Below, one piece after another: positions 9,658 to 19,327 of a stretch of 41,616 bases of DNA (the first letter of the stretch is position 1; every line of letters begins with the position of its first letter). The stretch covers positions 1 to 41,616 of the forward strand of contig SLIG01000087.1 of assembly GCA_007135755.1 (NCBI GenBank). Reading direction: 5' to 3'. Both the position numbers and the translations under genes were made by a program. The notes under the pieces are model-generated. The model had not been told where the DNA came from. It saw only the letters and a list, made by a program, of their open reading frames with translations, and ran no database searches. Origin of the DNA: Cyanobium sp. Lineage in GTDB: Bacteria; Cyanobacteriota; Cyanobacteriia; PCC-6307; Cyanobiaceae.

Positions 9658-12150
9658 TCAGCCCCCCCGGAAGATGCGCTGCACGCGCCGGCCGTCGACC
9701 TGCACCAGCAGGTCGTAGGGGATGGTGCCTGCCTGGATGGCCGCCTGCTCCGGGCGGAGCACCTGGCCCTCGTGGGCCCCGAAGATCAGCACCTCATCAC
9801 CCACTGCCGCATGCGGCAGTGGGTCCAAATCGATCGCCATCGAGTCCATCGACACACGGCCCAGCACCGCCAGGCGCTTACCCTGCATCACCACCTCGCC
9901 ACGGTTGCCGAACCGCCAGGGCACGCCGTCGTTGTAGCCAGCGGCCACGATGCCGATGCGCTGGCGTTGGGCGATCACCTGATAGGTGCCGTTGTAGCCG
10001 ATGCGCTGGCCCTTGCTGCAGTGGCGCACCTGCACCAGGCGGCTGATGAACGCCACCGCCAGCTCCAGCTCGATCGCGCCGGCCACGGCCGGCGAGGGAT
10101 GCAGGCCGAACAGGCCCAGGCCCACCCGCACCATGTCATAACGGGAGTCGGGGAAGCGTACGGCGCCGGAGGTGGCGGCCGCGTGCACCAGCAGGGGCGT
10201 GCCCAGTTCCCGGCGCAGCTCGTCCACCACCGGGTCAAACCTCCGCAGCTGAGCGGTGGTGTCGCCATCGGCGGCGGGATCATCGGCGCTCGCCAGATGC
10301 GTCATCACGCCGCTCACGGTCACGACGCCGGAGTCGCGCAGCAGCCGGGCGGCGGCCAGCGCCTCCTCCGGGGCCACGCCGAGGCGACCCATGCCCGTGT
10401 CGATCTCGAGGTGGACATCCAGGCGGGCGCCCATCGCCTGCAGTGTTGCCACCAGGGTGCGGGCAAACGGTAGGGAATAGACCACCGGCGTCAGCCGCCA
10501 GCGCACCGCCTTGTCCACCTCATCGGTGTCCATCAGCATCACCAGCACCGGCCGGTGCACGCCGGCCCGGCGGATGGCGGCACCCTCGTCGGCGGCGGAG
10601 ACGCCGATCCAGTCGATGCCGCTGTCCTGCAGCGCCGTCGCCAGCCGGGGCAGCTCGGTGCCGTAGGCCCAGGCCTTGAGCACCGCCAGCATCGCCACCC
10701 CGGGGCCGCAGAGGGCGCGGAAGCGGGCGACGTTGTCGCGGATGGCGTCGAGATCCACCAGCAGGCGGCGCGGCGCCATCGATTCCCAGATCGCCCGGGC
10801 CGCACTGCTCAGCTCCTGGCGGGCGGCACCCTTGAGCAGCACGGTGTCTCCGGGTTCGGCGAGCTGCCGGATCGTGTCGCGCAGGGCAGCGGTGTCGCCC
10901 AGTTCCCGGGCCGCACGGCCGGGATGGCGCGCATTCCAGGCCGCGGCGGTGTGGGTGCGGGCAGGATGGGGCAGCAGCAGCAGCTCCGCGAAGCCCCGCT
11001 CGGCCGCCATCCGCCCGATCAGCTCGTGTTCCCGCTGTTCGCCGGAGCCCAGATCCGCCATCCCACCGAACACGAACAGGCGCCGGCCGCCTTCCGGGGA
11101 GGAGGCCACCGTGGCCATGGCGGTGTGCACCGAGAGCGGATCGTCGCTGGCGGTGTCGTTGACAATCGTGATGCCCTCCGGAGTCCGCCAGGTCTCCATG
11201 CGGGTGGGACCGAACGTGTAGTCCTGCAGCACCGCCACCATCTCCTCGGCGGGAACCCCCAGCCGCTGGGCGGCGGTCATGGCGATCAGCAGGTCCTCGA
11301 TGAGGGGCTGGGAGCGGGTGTGTACCGACACCTGGGCCTGGCTGCCGCCCAGATCGAGGTGCAGCAGCATCCCGCTGCCCTGGGGGCTCTGGCCCAGCAG
11401 CCGCGGTGGTCCGGAGCCGGGGTGGATGCGGGGGCAGGGAAGCGGCTGGGCGTTCACCAGCGGGTCATCCGGGGCGATCACCCAGCCCAGCTCGTCCATG
11501 TTCTGGAACAGGCGCATCTTCTCGCGTGCCGTCACCTCGCGGCTGCCGAAGCTGCCCAGGTGGGCCAGGCCCACGTTCACCAGCACGCCGTGGTCGGGTG
11601 TCAGGATCGCTGCCAGGCGCTCCATCTCGCCCGGGGCCGAGATTCCGGCCTCGAAGATCCCCAGTTCGGTGCCGGGCGGAGCCGTGAGCACCGCCAGGGG
11701 CACGCCCACCTGGCTGTTCCAGCTGCCGGGGCTGGCGGCCACACGGAAGCGGCCGGCCAGCAGAGCGGTGAGGGCGGCCTTGACCACCGTCTTGCCGTTG
11801 CTGCCGGTGATCGCCACCACCTTGCGGATGTGGGTGCGGCGGTACCAGGCGGCGATCCGCTGCAGGGCCAGCAGCGGATCGCTCACCAGCAGGCGGGCAC
11901 AGCCCGGCCGACCCGGGCCTGAGTCGGGGCAGCGGTCCCGCCGCAGCACCACCAGCGACGCCCCGGCGGCTTCGGCCGCCTCCACGAAGTCGTGGCCGTC
12001 GCAGTGGCGGCCCCCCAGGGCAACGAACAGATCGCCCGGCAGCACCCGGCGTGAGTCGATGGCCACCGCGCGCAGGGGCTGCTCCGCCGGCACTCCCCGC
12101 AGCTCGCCATCCAGCAGGGTGACCAGCTCTCGTGGTGAGGGAAGGGTCAT
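9658..12150 (-). CDS. MurF (UDP-MurNAc-tripeptide--D-Ala-D-Ala ligase) fused to alanine racemase
   Basis: Uninterrupted ORF. N-half: AITGSNGKT P-loop, NSQVGVPL, FEAGISAPGEMERL. C-half: PLP-Lys region LKAWAYG, IGYNGTY, LGRVSMDSMAID, GTIPYDLL...RVQRIF. Start MTLPSPRELV (12150) preferred; 12192 is an alternative. Confidence 0.92.
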   Translation of the reverse strand: MTLPSPRELVTLLDGELRGVPAEQPLRAVAIDSRRVLPGDLFVALGGRHCDGHDFVEAAEAAGASLVVLRRDRCPDSGPGRPGCARLLVSDPLLALQRIAAWYRRTHIRKVVAITGSNGKTVVKAALTALLAGRFRVAASPGSWNSQVGVPLAVLTAPPGTELGIFEAGISAPGEMERLAAILTPDHGVLVNVGLAHLGSFGSREVTAREKMRLFQNMDELGWVIAPDDPLVNAQPLPCPRIHPGSGPPRLLGQSPQGSGMLLHLDLGGSQAQVSVHTRSQPLIEDLLIAMTAAQRLGVPAEEMVAVLQDYTFGPTRMETWRTPEGITIVNDTASDDPLSVHTAMATVASSPEGGRRLFVFGGMADLGSGEQREHELIGRMAAERGFAELLLLPHPARTHTAAAWNARHPGRAARELGDTAALRDTIRQLAEPGDTVLLKGAARQELSSAARAIWESMAPRRLLVDLDAIRDNVARFRALCGPGVAMLAVLKAWAYGTELPRLATALQDSGIDWIGVSAADEGAAIRRAGVHRPVLVMLMDTDEVDKAVRWRLTPVVYSLPFARTLVATLQAMGARLDVHLEIDTGMGRLGVAPEEALAAARLLRDSGVVTVSGVMTHLASADDPAADGDTTAQLRRFDPVVDELRRELGTPLLVHAAATSGAVRFPDSRYDMVRVGLGLFGLHPSPAVAGAIELELAVAFISRLVQVRHCSKGQRIGYNGTYQVIAQRQRIGIVAAGYNDGVPWRFGNRGEVVMQGKRLAVLGRVSMDSMAIDLDPLPHAAVGDEVLIFGAHEGQVLRPEQAAIQAGTIPYDLLVQVDGRRVQRIFRGG

Positions 12151-12242
12151 GGGGCAGGGCGTTCCGGCGGCATGCCCGGTCGTGGACGACACCGACCCCA
12201 GGGATCAGCTTCGTTAGCATTCTGAGAATGTTGGTTGTGGCG

Positions 12243-12788
12243 ATGGGGCACGTTCTCGTCCTCAATGCCTCCTATGAACCCCTCAACATCACCAGCTGGC
12301 GACGGGCCATGGTGATGCTGCTCAAGGGCAAGGCCGAGGGCCTCGAGCATGACCAGGCCCGGGTGATCCGCGACGACCTGCTGCTGCCCACTGTGATCCG
12401 TCTGCGCCAGTTCGTGCGGGTGCCCTACAAGCCCATGCCGCTCACCCGCCGCAACCTGTTCCATCGTGATGGGCATCGTTGTCAGTACTGCGGCTACAGC
12501 GGGGAGCGGCTCTCGATCGACCACATCCTGCCGCGCAGCCGCGGCGGCATCGACAGCTGGGAGAACGTGACCACCGCCTGCCTGCCCTGCAACGTGCGCA
12601 AGGGCAACCGCACCCCCAGGGAGGCGGGGATGGCTCTGGCGCGGCGCCCCCACCGGCCCCTCAGCGGCCCGGGATTCGAGGCCAGCCGGCTGGTGCGTGC
12701 CGGGCAGCACCGGGAGTGGGCCAAGTACGTGATCGGCCTGGAGGTGGTGGACGGCGACAGCAGCGGCGGACTCCGCCTGGTGGCCTAA
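12243..12788 (+). CDS. HNH endonuclease family protein
   Basis: CQYCGYSGERLSIDHILPRSRGGIDSWENVTTACLPCNVRKGNRTP; start MGHVLVLNASYEPLN. Alternative ATG at 12228. Confidence 0.92.
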   Translation: MGHVLVLNASYEPLNITSWRRAMVMLLKGKAEGLEHDQARVIRDDLLLPTVIRLRQFVRVPYKPMPLTRRNLFHRDGHRCQYCGYSGERLSIDHILPRSRGGIDSWENVTTACLPCNVRKGNRTPREAGMALARRPHRPLSGPGFEASRLVRAGQHREWAKYVIGLEVVDGDSSGGLRLVA

Positions 12789-12811
12789 CGCAGGGTCCTG
12801 GCGCTTGCGGC

Positions 12812-13915
12812 CTAGGAGGAGCTGGCGGCGGAGGCGGCCAGTTCCTCCAGTTGCCGGGCCTGGTCCGCGGCGATGCAGGCCGCGATCAGGTCCCCCAGGT
12901 CGCCGTTGAGCACGGGCTCGAGGGTGAAATTGCGGCCCAGCCGGTGATCGGTCACCCGGTTGTCCTTGTAGTTGTACGTGCGGATCTTCTCGCTGCGGTC
13001 GCCGCTGCCAACCTGGGCCAGGCGGGCGGAGCGTTCCTGGGCATTGGCCTCGGCCAGCTCACGTTCATAGAGCTTGGCCCGCAGGATCTCCAGGGCCAGC
13101 TCCCGGTTCTGCAGCTGGGAGCGCTGCTGGGTGCAGAAGATGCGGATGCCGCTGGGCCGGTGGAACAGGTCCACGGCCGTTTCCACCTTGTTGACGTTCT
13201 GGCCTCCGGCCCCGCCGGAGCGGGCGGTGCTGATCTCCAGATCGCCGGGCTCGATCCGCACCTCCACCGGATCGGCCTCGGGCATCACCGCCACCGTGGC
13301 GGTGGAGGTGTGCACCCGGCCCTGGGATTCGGTGGCCGGCACCCGCTGCACCCGATGGACGCCGGCCTCGAACTTCAGCTGGCTGAACACGCCCTCGCCG
13401 CGAACGGCCAGGATCAGTTCCCTGTAGCCCCCCAGCTCGGCCTCCGAGGCGCTCACCGGATCCACCCGCCAGCCGCTGCTCTGGGCGAAGCGCTCATACA
13501 TCCGCGCCAGGTCGCCGGCCCAGATCGCCGCCTCATCACCCCCTGCCCCGGCGCGGATCTCCAGCATCACGCTGCGCGCGTCGCGGGGATCGCTAGGTAG
13601 CAGGGCGAGGGTGAGCCGCTGCCGCAGGGCCGCCATCTGCTGATCCAGCGCGACCAGTTCTTCGCTGGCGAGGGCCGCCATGGCCGGATCGTTGCGTTGC
13701 TCCCGCAGCAGCTCACCGGCCTCGCGGTGCTCCTGCTCCAGTTGCAGAAGGCGCTGCTGGTCGAGCACCAGCGGTTCCAGCCGGGAGCGCTCGCGGGCGA
13801 TCCGCTGGAGCTCGGCCGGATTGGAGGCCACATCGGGGTCGGCCAGTTGCCGCTCCAGGGCCGCAAAGGTGCGGTGGGCGGTCTCCAGGCGCTCGTGGAG
13901 CAGGGAAAGGTCCAT
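12812..13915 (-). CDS. prfA: Peptide chain release factor 1
   Basis: [15 protein letters not shown] and [22 protein letters not shown]; start [11 protein letters not shown] at 13915. Confidence 0.97.
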   Translation of the reverse strand: MDLSLLHERLETAHRTFAALERQLADPDVASNPAELQRIARERSRLEPLVLDQQRLLQLEQEHREAGELLREQRNDPAMAALASEELVALDQQMAALRQRLTLALLPSDPRDARSVMLEIRAGAGGDEAAIWAGDLARMYERFAQSSGWRVDPVSASEAELGGYRELILAVRGEGVFSQLKFEAGVHRVQRVPATESQGRVHTSTATVAVMPEADPVEVRIEPGDLEISTARSGGAGGQNVNKVETAVDLFHRPSGIRIFCTQQRSQLQNRELALEILRAKLYERELAEANAQERSARLAQVGSGDRSEKIRTYNYKDNRVTDHRLGRNFTLEPVLNGDLGDLIAACIAADQARQLEELAASAASSS

Positions 13916-14022
13916 GGCGGGATCCTGGCAGCGAGCGCCGCGGCTGATCAGCACAAAGCCGGATACCCGATGGCATCCGGCCGTTGGCAGCCCCCGGGTC
14001 GGGGTTGCTCAGGAGGTGACCT

Positions 14023-14310
14023 TCAGGCCTCGGGCTCGGCGGCAGTCCCGTCGCCGGCGTTGGCCTCGGTGGCGTTGGCCTCAGCGGCGGCGTTGGTGCT
14101 GGCACCGGCCATGCCGTACTTGCGCATGAAGCGGTCCACCCGGCCCTCGGTGTCGAGGATCTTCTGGGTACCGGTGTAGAAGGGGTGATTGCCACTCCAC
14201 ACGTCGACGTGGATCTCGGGCTGGGTGGAGCCGGTGGTCATCACCACCTCCCCATTGCAGATCACCTTGGCGTCGGGATACCAGGTGGGATGGATATCGG
14301 CCTTGGGCAT
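14023..14310 (-). CDS. rpmE: 50S ribosomal protein L31
   Basis: MPKADIHPTWYPDAKVICNGEVVMTTGSTQPEIHVDVWSGNHPFYTGTQ plus Ala-rich tail. Confidence 0.97.
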   Translation of the reverse strand: MPKADIHPTWYPDAKVICNGEVVMTTGSTQPEIHVDVWSGNHPFYTGTQKILDTEGRVDRFMRKYGMAGASTNAAAEANATEANAGDGTAAEPEA

Positions 14311-14312
14311 GA

Positions 14313-14714
14313 TCAGCGCTTGGAGAACTGGGGGGCTTTGCGGGCTTTCTTCAGACCGTACTTGCGGCGCTCCTTGGCGCGCGGATCGCGGCTCAGATGG
14401 CCTTCGGTCTTGAGGGGCCCACGGTTGTCGGGGGACAGGTCGCAGAGAGCCCGTGCCGCTCCCTGCTTGATGGCATCGGCCTGGCCGGTCAGGCCGCCGC
14501 CGCGCACGTTCACCAGCAGGTCGTACTCGCCTTCCAGACCCAGGGTCTGCAGGGGAGCTTTGACGGCGGCCAGGTAAACCGGGTTGTAGTTGAGGTAGTT
14601 ATCGCCGGGGCGTCCGTTGATGGTCACCGAGCCGCTGCCCGGCACCACCCGCACGCGGGCGACGGCGGTCTTGCGGCGGCCGGTACCCCAGTAGACGACG
14701 TTGGAGGAGCTCAT
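14313..14714 (-). CDS. rpsI: 30S ribosomal protein S9
   Basis: [15 protein letters not shown] ... [25 protein letters not shown]. Confidence 0.98.
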   Translation of the reverse strand: MSSSNVVYWGTGRRKTAVARVRVVPGSGSVTINGRPGDNYLNYNPVYLAAVKAPLQTLGLEGEYDLLVNVRGGGLTGQADAIKQGAARALCDLSPDNRGPLKTEGHLSRDPRAKERRKYGLKKARKAPQFSKR

Positions 14715-15163
14715 TGGGCGGTGGTGGCGGGATCGAGGGCGAGAGGCTGGGGATTCTGGGCGGCGTGGGGATGCTCGCTGCCCTTGTACACCTTCAGCTT
14801 GCGGAACAGCTGGCGGCCCAGGGCGTTGTGGGGGAGCATGCCCTTGATGGCCTTCTCCACGATCCGCTCGGGGATCCGGGCCTGCAGGTGGGCGAAGGTT
14901 TCGGTCTTCATGCCCCCGGGACGACCGGAGTGACGCCGGTAGAGCTTCTGGGTGGGCTTGTTGCCGCTCACCCGGATGCGCTCGGCGTTGATCACGACGA
15001 CGAAGTCACCGGTGTCGAGATGGGGGGTGTAGCAGGGCTTGGTTTTGCCGCGCAGCACCGAGGCCACTTCGCTGGCCAGACGGCCGAGAGTCTGATCCGC
15101 GGCGTCCACCAGGTACCACTGGCGGTCGATCGAATCGGTGGAGGGGAGGGGAGTTTTGTTCAT
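14711..15163 (-). CDS. rplM: 50S ribosomal protein L13
   Basis: [25 protein letters not shown]; start [16 protein letters not shown]; 4-nt overlap (ATGA) with rpsI. Confidence 0.97.
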   Translation of the reverse strand: MNKTPLPSTDSIDRQWYLVDAADQTLGRLASEVASVLRGKTKPCYTPHLDTGDFVVVINAERIRVSGNKPTQKLYRRHSGRPGGMKTETFAHLQARIPERIVEKAIKGMLPHNALGRQLFRKLKVYKGSEHPHAAQNPQPLALDPATTAQ

Positions 15164-15211
15164 AGCGCCTGGTCGGGCACCGGCAGGCCGTAGGGGTCTG
15201 AGCTGCATGGC

Positions 15212-16102
15212 TCACAGTGGCCTCAACCTACCGCCTGACCCGATCGGGTCTGCGGCTCGCTGGTTGGGGCTGCAGGGCGGCGGATCGCAGAGATCCAGCC
15301 GAAACCGCGGTTGGCAATCGTACCAGGCGGCGTCTGGAAACACCGGCTGGGGATAGCCCACGCGCAGCAGGCACAGCCCCTGGGGCGGAGCAGCCTCCTT
15401 CACTGCCGCCCGCTGGCCCTGGCGCCAGTGCTGTTCAAAGGCCGCCGGGGCCAGCCGGCCCTCCCCCAGGGCCAGCAGCTGCCCCATCAGCAGTCGCACC
15501 ATGCCGTAGAGGAAGCCGCTGGCCTGCAACTCCACGGTGATCAGATCCCCCTGGCGCTCCACCTGGGCATCCTGCAGGCAGGTGCGGCTGTGACGCCGGC
15601 GGCTGCCGGAGCGCTGAAAGGCCGCGAAGTCGTGCTCGCCCAGCATCGGTGCCAGCGCTGCGGCCATGGCGGCAGCGTCGATCGTCACCTGATAGCGGTG
15701 CCAGCTCCAGGGTGCCAGAAACAGATTGGGCCGCGCTCCGTTGTAGATGGTGTAGCGGTAGCGCCGATAGCAGGCCGAAAAGCAGGCGTGCCACTGGGGC
15801 GGTACCGAAGCGGCGGCGCGCACGCGCAGCGTCTGGGGCAGCCGGCCGTTGAGGGCCTTGGCCCAGCGCTGGGCTGGGATCGGTCCGGCGCAATCGAAGT
15901 GCACCACCTGGGCGGCGGCGTGAACCCCGTTATCGGTGCGTCCCGCGGCCATGCAGCGCCCCGGGCCCAGGGGGTCGAGACTGGCCAGCGCGTCTTCCAG
16001 CGTGGCCTGCACGCTGTGGGCATTGCGCTGCCGCTGCCAGCCGTGGAAGGCGCTGCCGTCGTACTGCAGGCAGAGAGCGATGCGGCGCAGGGGACGGTTC
16101 AG
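15212..16102 (-). CDS. truA: tRNA pseudouridine(38-40) synthase TruA
   Basis: [11 protein letters not shown] catalytic motif. The conserved N-terminus [27 protein letters not shown] lies upstream of the track GTG start (16012), so a CTG start at 16102 is proposed. Confidence 0.9.
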   Translation of the reverse strand: MNRPLRRIALCLQYDGSAFHGWQRQRNAHSVQATLEDALASLDPLGPGRCMAAGRTDNGVHAAAQVVHFDCAGPIPAQRWAKALNGRLPQTLRVRAAASVPPQWHACFSACYRRYRYTIYNGARPNLFLAPWSWHRYQVTIDAAAMAAALAPMLGEHDFAAFQRSGSRRRHSRTCLQDAQVERQGDLITVELQASGFLYGMVRLLMGQLLALGEGRLAPAAFEQHWRQGQRAAVKEAAPPQGLCLLRVGYPQPVFPDAAWYDCQPRFRLDLCDPPPCSPNQRAADPIGSGGRLRPL

Positions 16103-16449
16103 ACCAGTTCGATGATCGCCATCTCAGCGTTGTCCCCCCGGCGCGGCACGGTGCGCAGGATGCGGGTGTAGCCACCGCTGCGGTCGCCGTAGCGCTCCTG
16201 GGCCTTGTCAAACAGGGCGTGAACGAGCTGCTTGTCGTAGATGTAGCCGATGGCGCGGCGGCGAGCGGCGAGGCTGCCGTCCTTGGCCAGGGTGATCATG
16301 CGCTCGGCCTCATCCCGCAGGGCCTTGGCACGGGCCTTGGTGGTGGTCACCCGCCCTTCGCGGATCAGCTGCGTGGTGAGGCCGCGCAGCATGGCCTTGC
16401 GTTGGTCGGCGGGACGTCCCAGCTGGGGGACTCGGCATTGGTGTCGCAT
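16099..16449 (-). CDS. rplQ: 50S ribosomal protein L17
   Basis: [45 protein letters not shown]. Confidence 0.98.
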   Translation of the reverse strand: MRHQCRVPQLGRPADQRKAMLRGLTTQLIREGRVTTTKARAKALRDEAERMITLAKDGSLAARRRAIGYIYDKQLVHALFDKAQERYGDRSGGYTRILRTVPRRGDNAEMAIIELV

Positions 16450-16484
16450 TGTGCTTGGGTCGGGAGGGGGTCGAAGGCCGCCGA

Positions 16485-17423
16485 TCAGGCGCTGGTGCGG
16501 CTCTGGGGCAGGGTGATGCCGATGCGCTCGAGCGCTTCGATCACCTCATCGGCCGACTTGGAGCCGAAGTTCTTGATCTCCAGCAGATCTTCGTAGCTGA
16601 AGCCCATCAGGTCACTCACGGAGTTCACCTGGGCGCGTTTGAGGCAGTTGTAGGCGCGCACCGAAAGGTTGAGCTCTTCCAGGGGAATCTGGGCCTCGGC
16701 GGAAGGCTCCGGCTCCTGGCCGGGCTCCTCTTCGGCGGTGAGGCTCGCCAGGGGCTGGAACAGGGCGATCAGCTGGTTGGCCGCCTGGGCCATGGCGTCG
16801 TCGGGGCTGAGGCTGCCGTCGGTTTCGATCTCCAGCCGCAGCCGTTCGCGGGCGGAGCCGCCCTCACCCACCGCGGTTTCGTCCACCGTGTAGTTCACGC
16901 GCTGGACGGGTTTGAAGACGGCATCGATCTGGAGCAGATCGATCGCGCTGGTGTCTTCGCTGTGGCGGTCGACGGGCCGGTAGCCGACACCGCGCTCCAC
17001 GTGCACCTCCAGTTCCAGGCTGTGGCCATCGGCCACTGTGGCGATCAGGCGGGTGGGATCGATCACCTGCACCTGGGAGGAGAACTGCAGATCGGCAGCG
17101 GTGACGGTGGCCGGGCCTGTGGCCACCAGGCGGCCGATCTCCAACTCGCGGCTGCGGCTGTTGACGGCGATCTGCTTGCAGTTCAGGAGGATGTCGAGCA
17201 CGTCCTCGCGCACGCCTGGGATGGTGGCGTACTCGTGGTTGACGCCGGCGATGCGCACTGCGGTGATGGCACTGCCCTCGAGGGCGCCGATCAGCACCCG
17301 GCGCAGGGCATTGCCAAGGGTGGTGGCCTGCCCGCGGTCGAGCGGGCCGATCAGGAACACCCCGGTCTGCGAGCGGTCGTCGTCGACCTGATGCTCAATC
17401 CGGTCAATTTGGTAGTGCAGCAC
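16485..17423 (-). CDS. rpoA: DNA-directed RNA polymerase subunit alpha
   Basis: [32 protein letters not shown]; alpha-[23 protein letters not shown]. Confidence 0.98.
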   Translation of the reverse strand: MLHYQIDRIEHQVDDDRSQTGVFLIGPLDRGQATTLGNALRRVLIGALEGSAITAVRIAGVNHEYATIPGVREDVLDILLNCKQIAVNSRSRELEIGRLVATGPATVTAADLQFSSQVQVIDPTRLIATVADGHSLELEVHVERGVGYRPVDRHSEDTSAIDLLQIDAVFKPVQRVNYTVDETAVGEGGSARERLRLEIETDGSLSPDDAMAQAANQLIALFQPLASLTAEEEPGQEPEPSAEAQIPLEELNLSVRAYNCLKRAQVNSVSDLMGFSYEDLLEIKNFGSKSADEVIEALERIGITLPQSRTSA

Positions 17424-17480
17424 GGCTGAAGGCTCGGAGGGTTGGAGGTCGTCCCGGGAAGGGGCAGGGGGCGGCTCGGA

Positions 17481-17873
17481 TCAGACGCGACGACGCTTGG
17501 CGCGGCGGCAGCCGTTGTGGGGCAGCGGCGTGACGTCGCGGATCAGGGTGATTTCAAGGCCGGCCACCTGCAGGGCACGAATCGCGGTTTCCCGGCCGGA
17601 ACCGGGACCACGCACCAGCACCTCGATCTGGCGCATGCCCTGGTCGAGGGCCCGGCGGGCCGCAGCTTCAGCGGCTGTCTGGGCGGCGAAGGGGGTGCCC
17701 TTGCGGGCTCCCTTGAAGCCACTGGCGCCGGCTGAGCTCCAGGCGATCACTTCACCGGCCGTGTCGGTGATCGACACGATCGTGTTGTTGAAGGTGCTCT
17801 GGATGTGGGCCACGCCGTTGGGAACGTTGCGCTTGGCCTTCTTGGGACCGGACTTCTGGGGAGGCTTGGCCAT
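17481..17873 (-). CDS. rpsK: 30S ribosomal protein S11
   Basis: [30 protein letters not shown] ... THNGCR-like C-terminus. Confidence 0.98.
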   Translation of the reverse strand: MAKPPQKSGPKKAKRNVPNGVAHIQSTFNNTIVSITDTAGEVIAWSSAGASGFKGARKGTPFAAQTAAEAAARRALDQGMRQIEVLVRGPGSGRETAIRALQVAGLEITLIRDVTPLPHNGCRRAKRRRV

Positions 17874-18009
17874 GGGAGGGAGCCTGCTAGGGCAGGGAGG
17901 TGATCAGGTGGAACAGGGGCTCTGGTGACGGCGCGGTGGTGCCCACTGGCGTTCCGGGTTGAGGCCAGCTGAAGGGACCCAACGGGGAGGACAGTGGGCG
18001 GCCTGGAGG

Positions 18010-18063
18010 CCCCGGTATCGGGGAGGCCGGCAGAGCCCAGGGGGGGCCCCGGTGACCGGGGCC
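18010..18063 (-). repeat. Two GC-rich hairpins in the rpsM-rpsK spacer
   Basis: GGCCCCGGT-G-ACCGGGGCC (18045-18063) and CCCCG-GTAT-CGGGG (18010-18023), the latter flanked by GGCCT/AGGCC. Confidence 0.6.
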
Positions 18064-18069
18064 GGGGGC

Positions 18070-18441
18070 TTACTTCTTCTTGCCCGCCACGGTCTTGCGG
18101 GCGCCGCGACGGGTGCGGGCGTTGGTGCGTGTGCGCTGGCCACGCACCGGCAGCCCGAGGCGGTGACGACGGCCGCGCAGGCAGCCGATGTCCTGCAGCC
18201 GTTTGAGGGCCATGCCCTCCTGGCGGCGCAGGTCACCCTCGAGGGTGAAGCTGTCGGCGGCACCGCGCAGCTTCTGCACGTCGGCATCGCTGAGGTCCTT
18301 CACCCGCGTGTCGGGGTTCACGCCGGCTTTGGCGAGAATTTTCTGGGCGCGGGTCAGACCGACCCCATACACATAGGTCAGGGCAATCTCAACCCGCTTG
18401 TCGCGGGGGATATCGACGCCGGCAATCCGAGCCACGGGCAA
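18070..18441 (-). CDS. rpsM: 30S ribosomal protein S13
   Basis: [53 protein letters not shown]. Confidence 0.98.
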   Translation of the reverse strand: MPVARIAGVDIPRDKRVEIALTYVYGVGLTRAQKILAKAGVNPDTRVKDLSDADVQKLRGAADSFTLEGDLRRQEGMALKRLQDIGCLRGRRHRLGLPVRGQRTRTNARTRRGARKTVAGKKK

Positions 18442-18455
18442 ACAAATGAAGGGCA

Positions 18456-18480
18456 GAAAACGCTCACCACAGAGGTGAGC
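18456..18480 (-). terminator. Attenuator-like hairpin between rpmJ and rpsM
   Basis: On minus: GCTCACC-TCTGT-GGTGAGC-GTTTTC. Confidence 0.4.
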
Positions 18481-18514
18481 AGGGGTGGCCGCTGGCGGCC
18501 GTGCACCAGGGCTC

Positions 18515-18628
18515 TCAGCCTTGGCGCTGCTTGTGCTTGGGATTGGTGCAGATCACCATCACCCGGCCGTGGCGACGGATCACCCGGCACTTCTCGCACA
18601 TCTTCTTGACTGAGGCACGCACCTTCAT
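18515..18628 (-). CDS. rpmJ: 50S ribosomal protein L36
   Basis: [37 protein letters not shown], internal start of the track ORF. Confidence 0.97.
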   Translation of the reverse strand: MKVRASVKKMCEKCRVIRRHGRVMVICTNPKHKQRQG

Positions 18629-18708
18629 GGCGGTGTGCTCTCCAAATTTGCAAACCGACAACCTATCACAGAGGTCAACCCCTCCTGCCCAGCTCCGGAG
18701 GGGTTGGC

Positions 18709-19263
18709 TCACCCCAGCAGGGCGCTGATGCGCTCGCCGATCTGCTCCACGCTGCCCTCCGCCTCCACCGGCTGGAGCAGGTCCCGCTCCCGGTAGTAGC
18801 GAATCAGGGGCGCGGTCTGCTCGCGGTAGACCTCCAGCCGGTGGCGGATCACCGCTTCGTTGTCGTCGGCACGGCCACGGCTCAGCAGCCGCTGGATCAG
18901 CACGGCGTCGTCGAGCTCCAGCAGCACCACCAGCTCGATCGGCTGGCCCAGTTCCGCGAGCAGCGACGCCAGGGCCTCGGCCTGGGCCAGGTTGCGCGGG
19001 AACCCATCCAGAAGCCAGCCGTCCCCCGCGCTCTGGCCTTCCAGCCGCTGGCGCACGATGGCGAGCACCAGCGCATCGCTCACCAGCTCGCCGCGGGCCA
19101 TCACCGCTTCGGCCTCCTGGCCCAGGGCGCTGCCAGCGGCCACTTCGGCTCGCAGCAGATCCCCGGTGGAGAGGTGGAGCAGGCCTTGCGCGCTGGCCAG
19201 ACGCTCGGCCTGGGTGCCCTTGCCGGCCCCGGGGGGACCGAGGAACAGGAGTCGGTTCTTCAT
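18709..19263 (-). CDS. adk: Adenylate kinase
   Basis: [34 protein letters not shown]. Confidence 0.98.
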   Translation of the reverse strand: MKNRLLFLGPPGAGKGTQAERLASAQGLLHLSTGDLLRAEVAAGSALGQEAEAVMARGELVSDALVLAIVRQRLEGQSAGDGWLLDGFPRNLAQAEALASLLAELGQPIELVVLLELDDAVLIQRLLSRGRADDNEAVIRHRLEVYREQTAPLIRYYRERDLLQPVEAEGSVEQIGERISALLG

Positions 19264-19327
19264 CGTGGGGGATGCCGGAAACAGGCGGTGGGTGGAGGGG
19301 GCAGTGTGGGGCGCTGACCTTGCCGGA

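Noticed and set aside
10555-11922. 455-aa plus-strand ORF
   Set aside because: Antisense to the MurF-Alr fusion; no recognisable domain.
12213-12230. TTAGCATTCTGAGAATG considered as a CIRCE/HrcA or Fur-type site
   Set aside because: CIRCE needs TTAGCACTC-N9-GAGTGCTAA and the Fur core is TA-rich; only a partial resemblance exists.
12479-13600. 373-aa plus-strand ORF
   Set aside because: Overlaps the HNH gene out of frame and runs antisense to prfA.
16449-17429. 326-aa plus-strand ORF
   Set aside because: Antisense shadow of rpoA.
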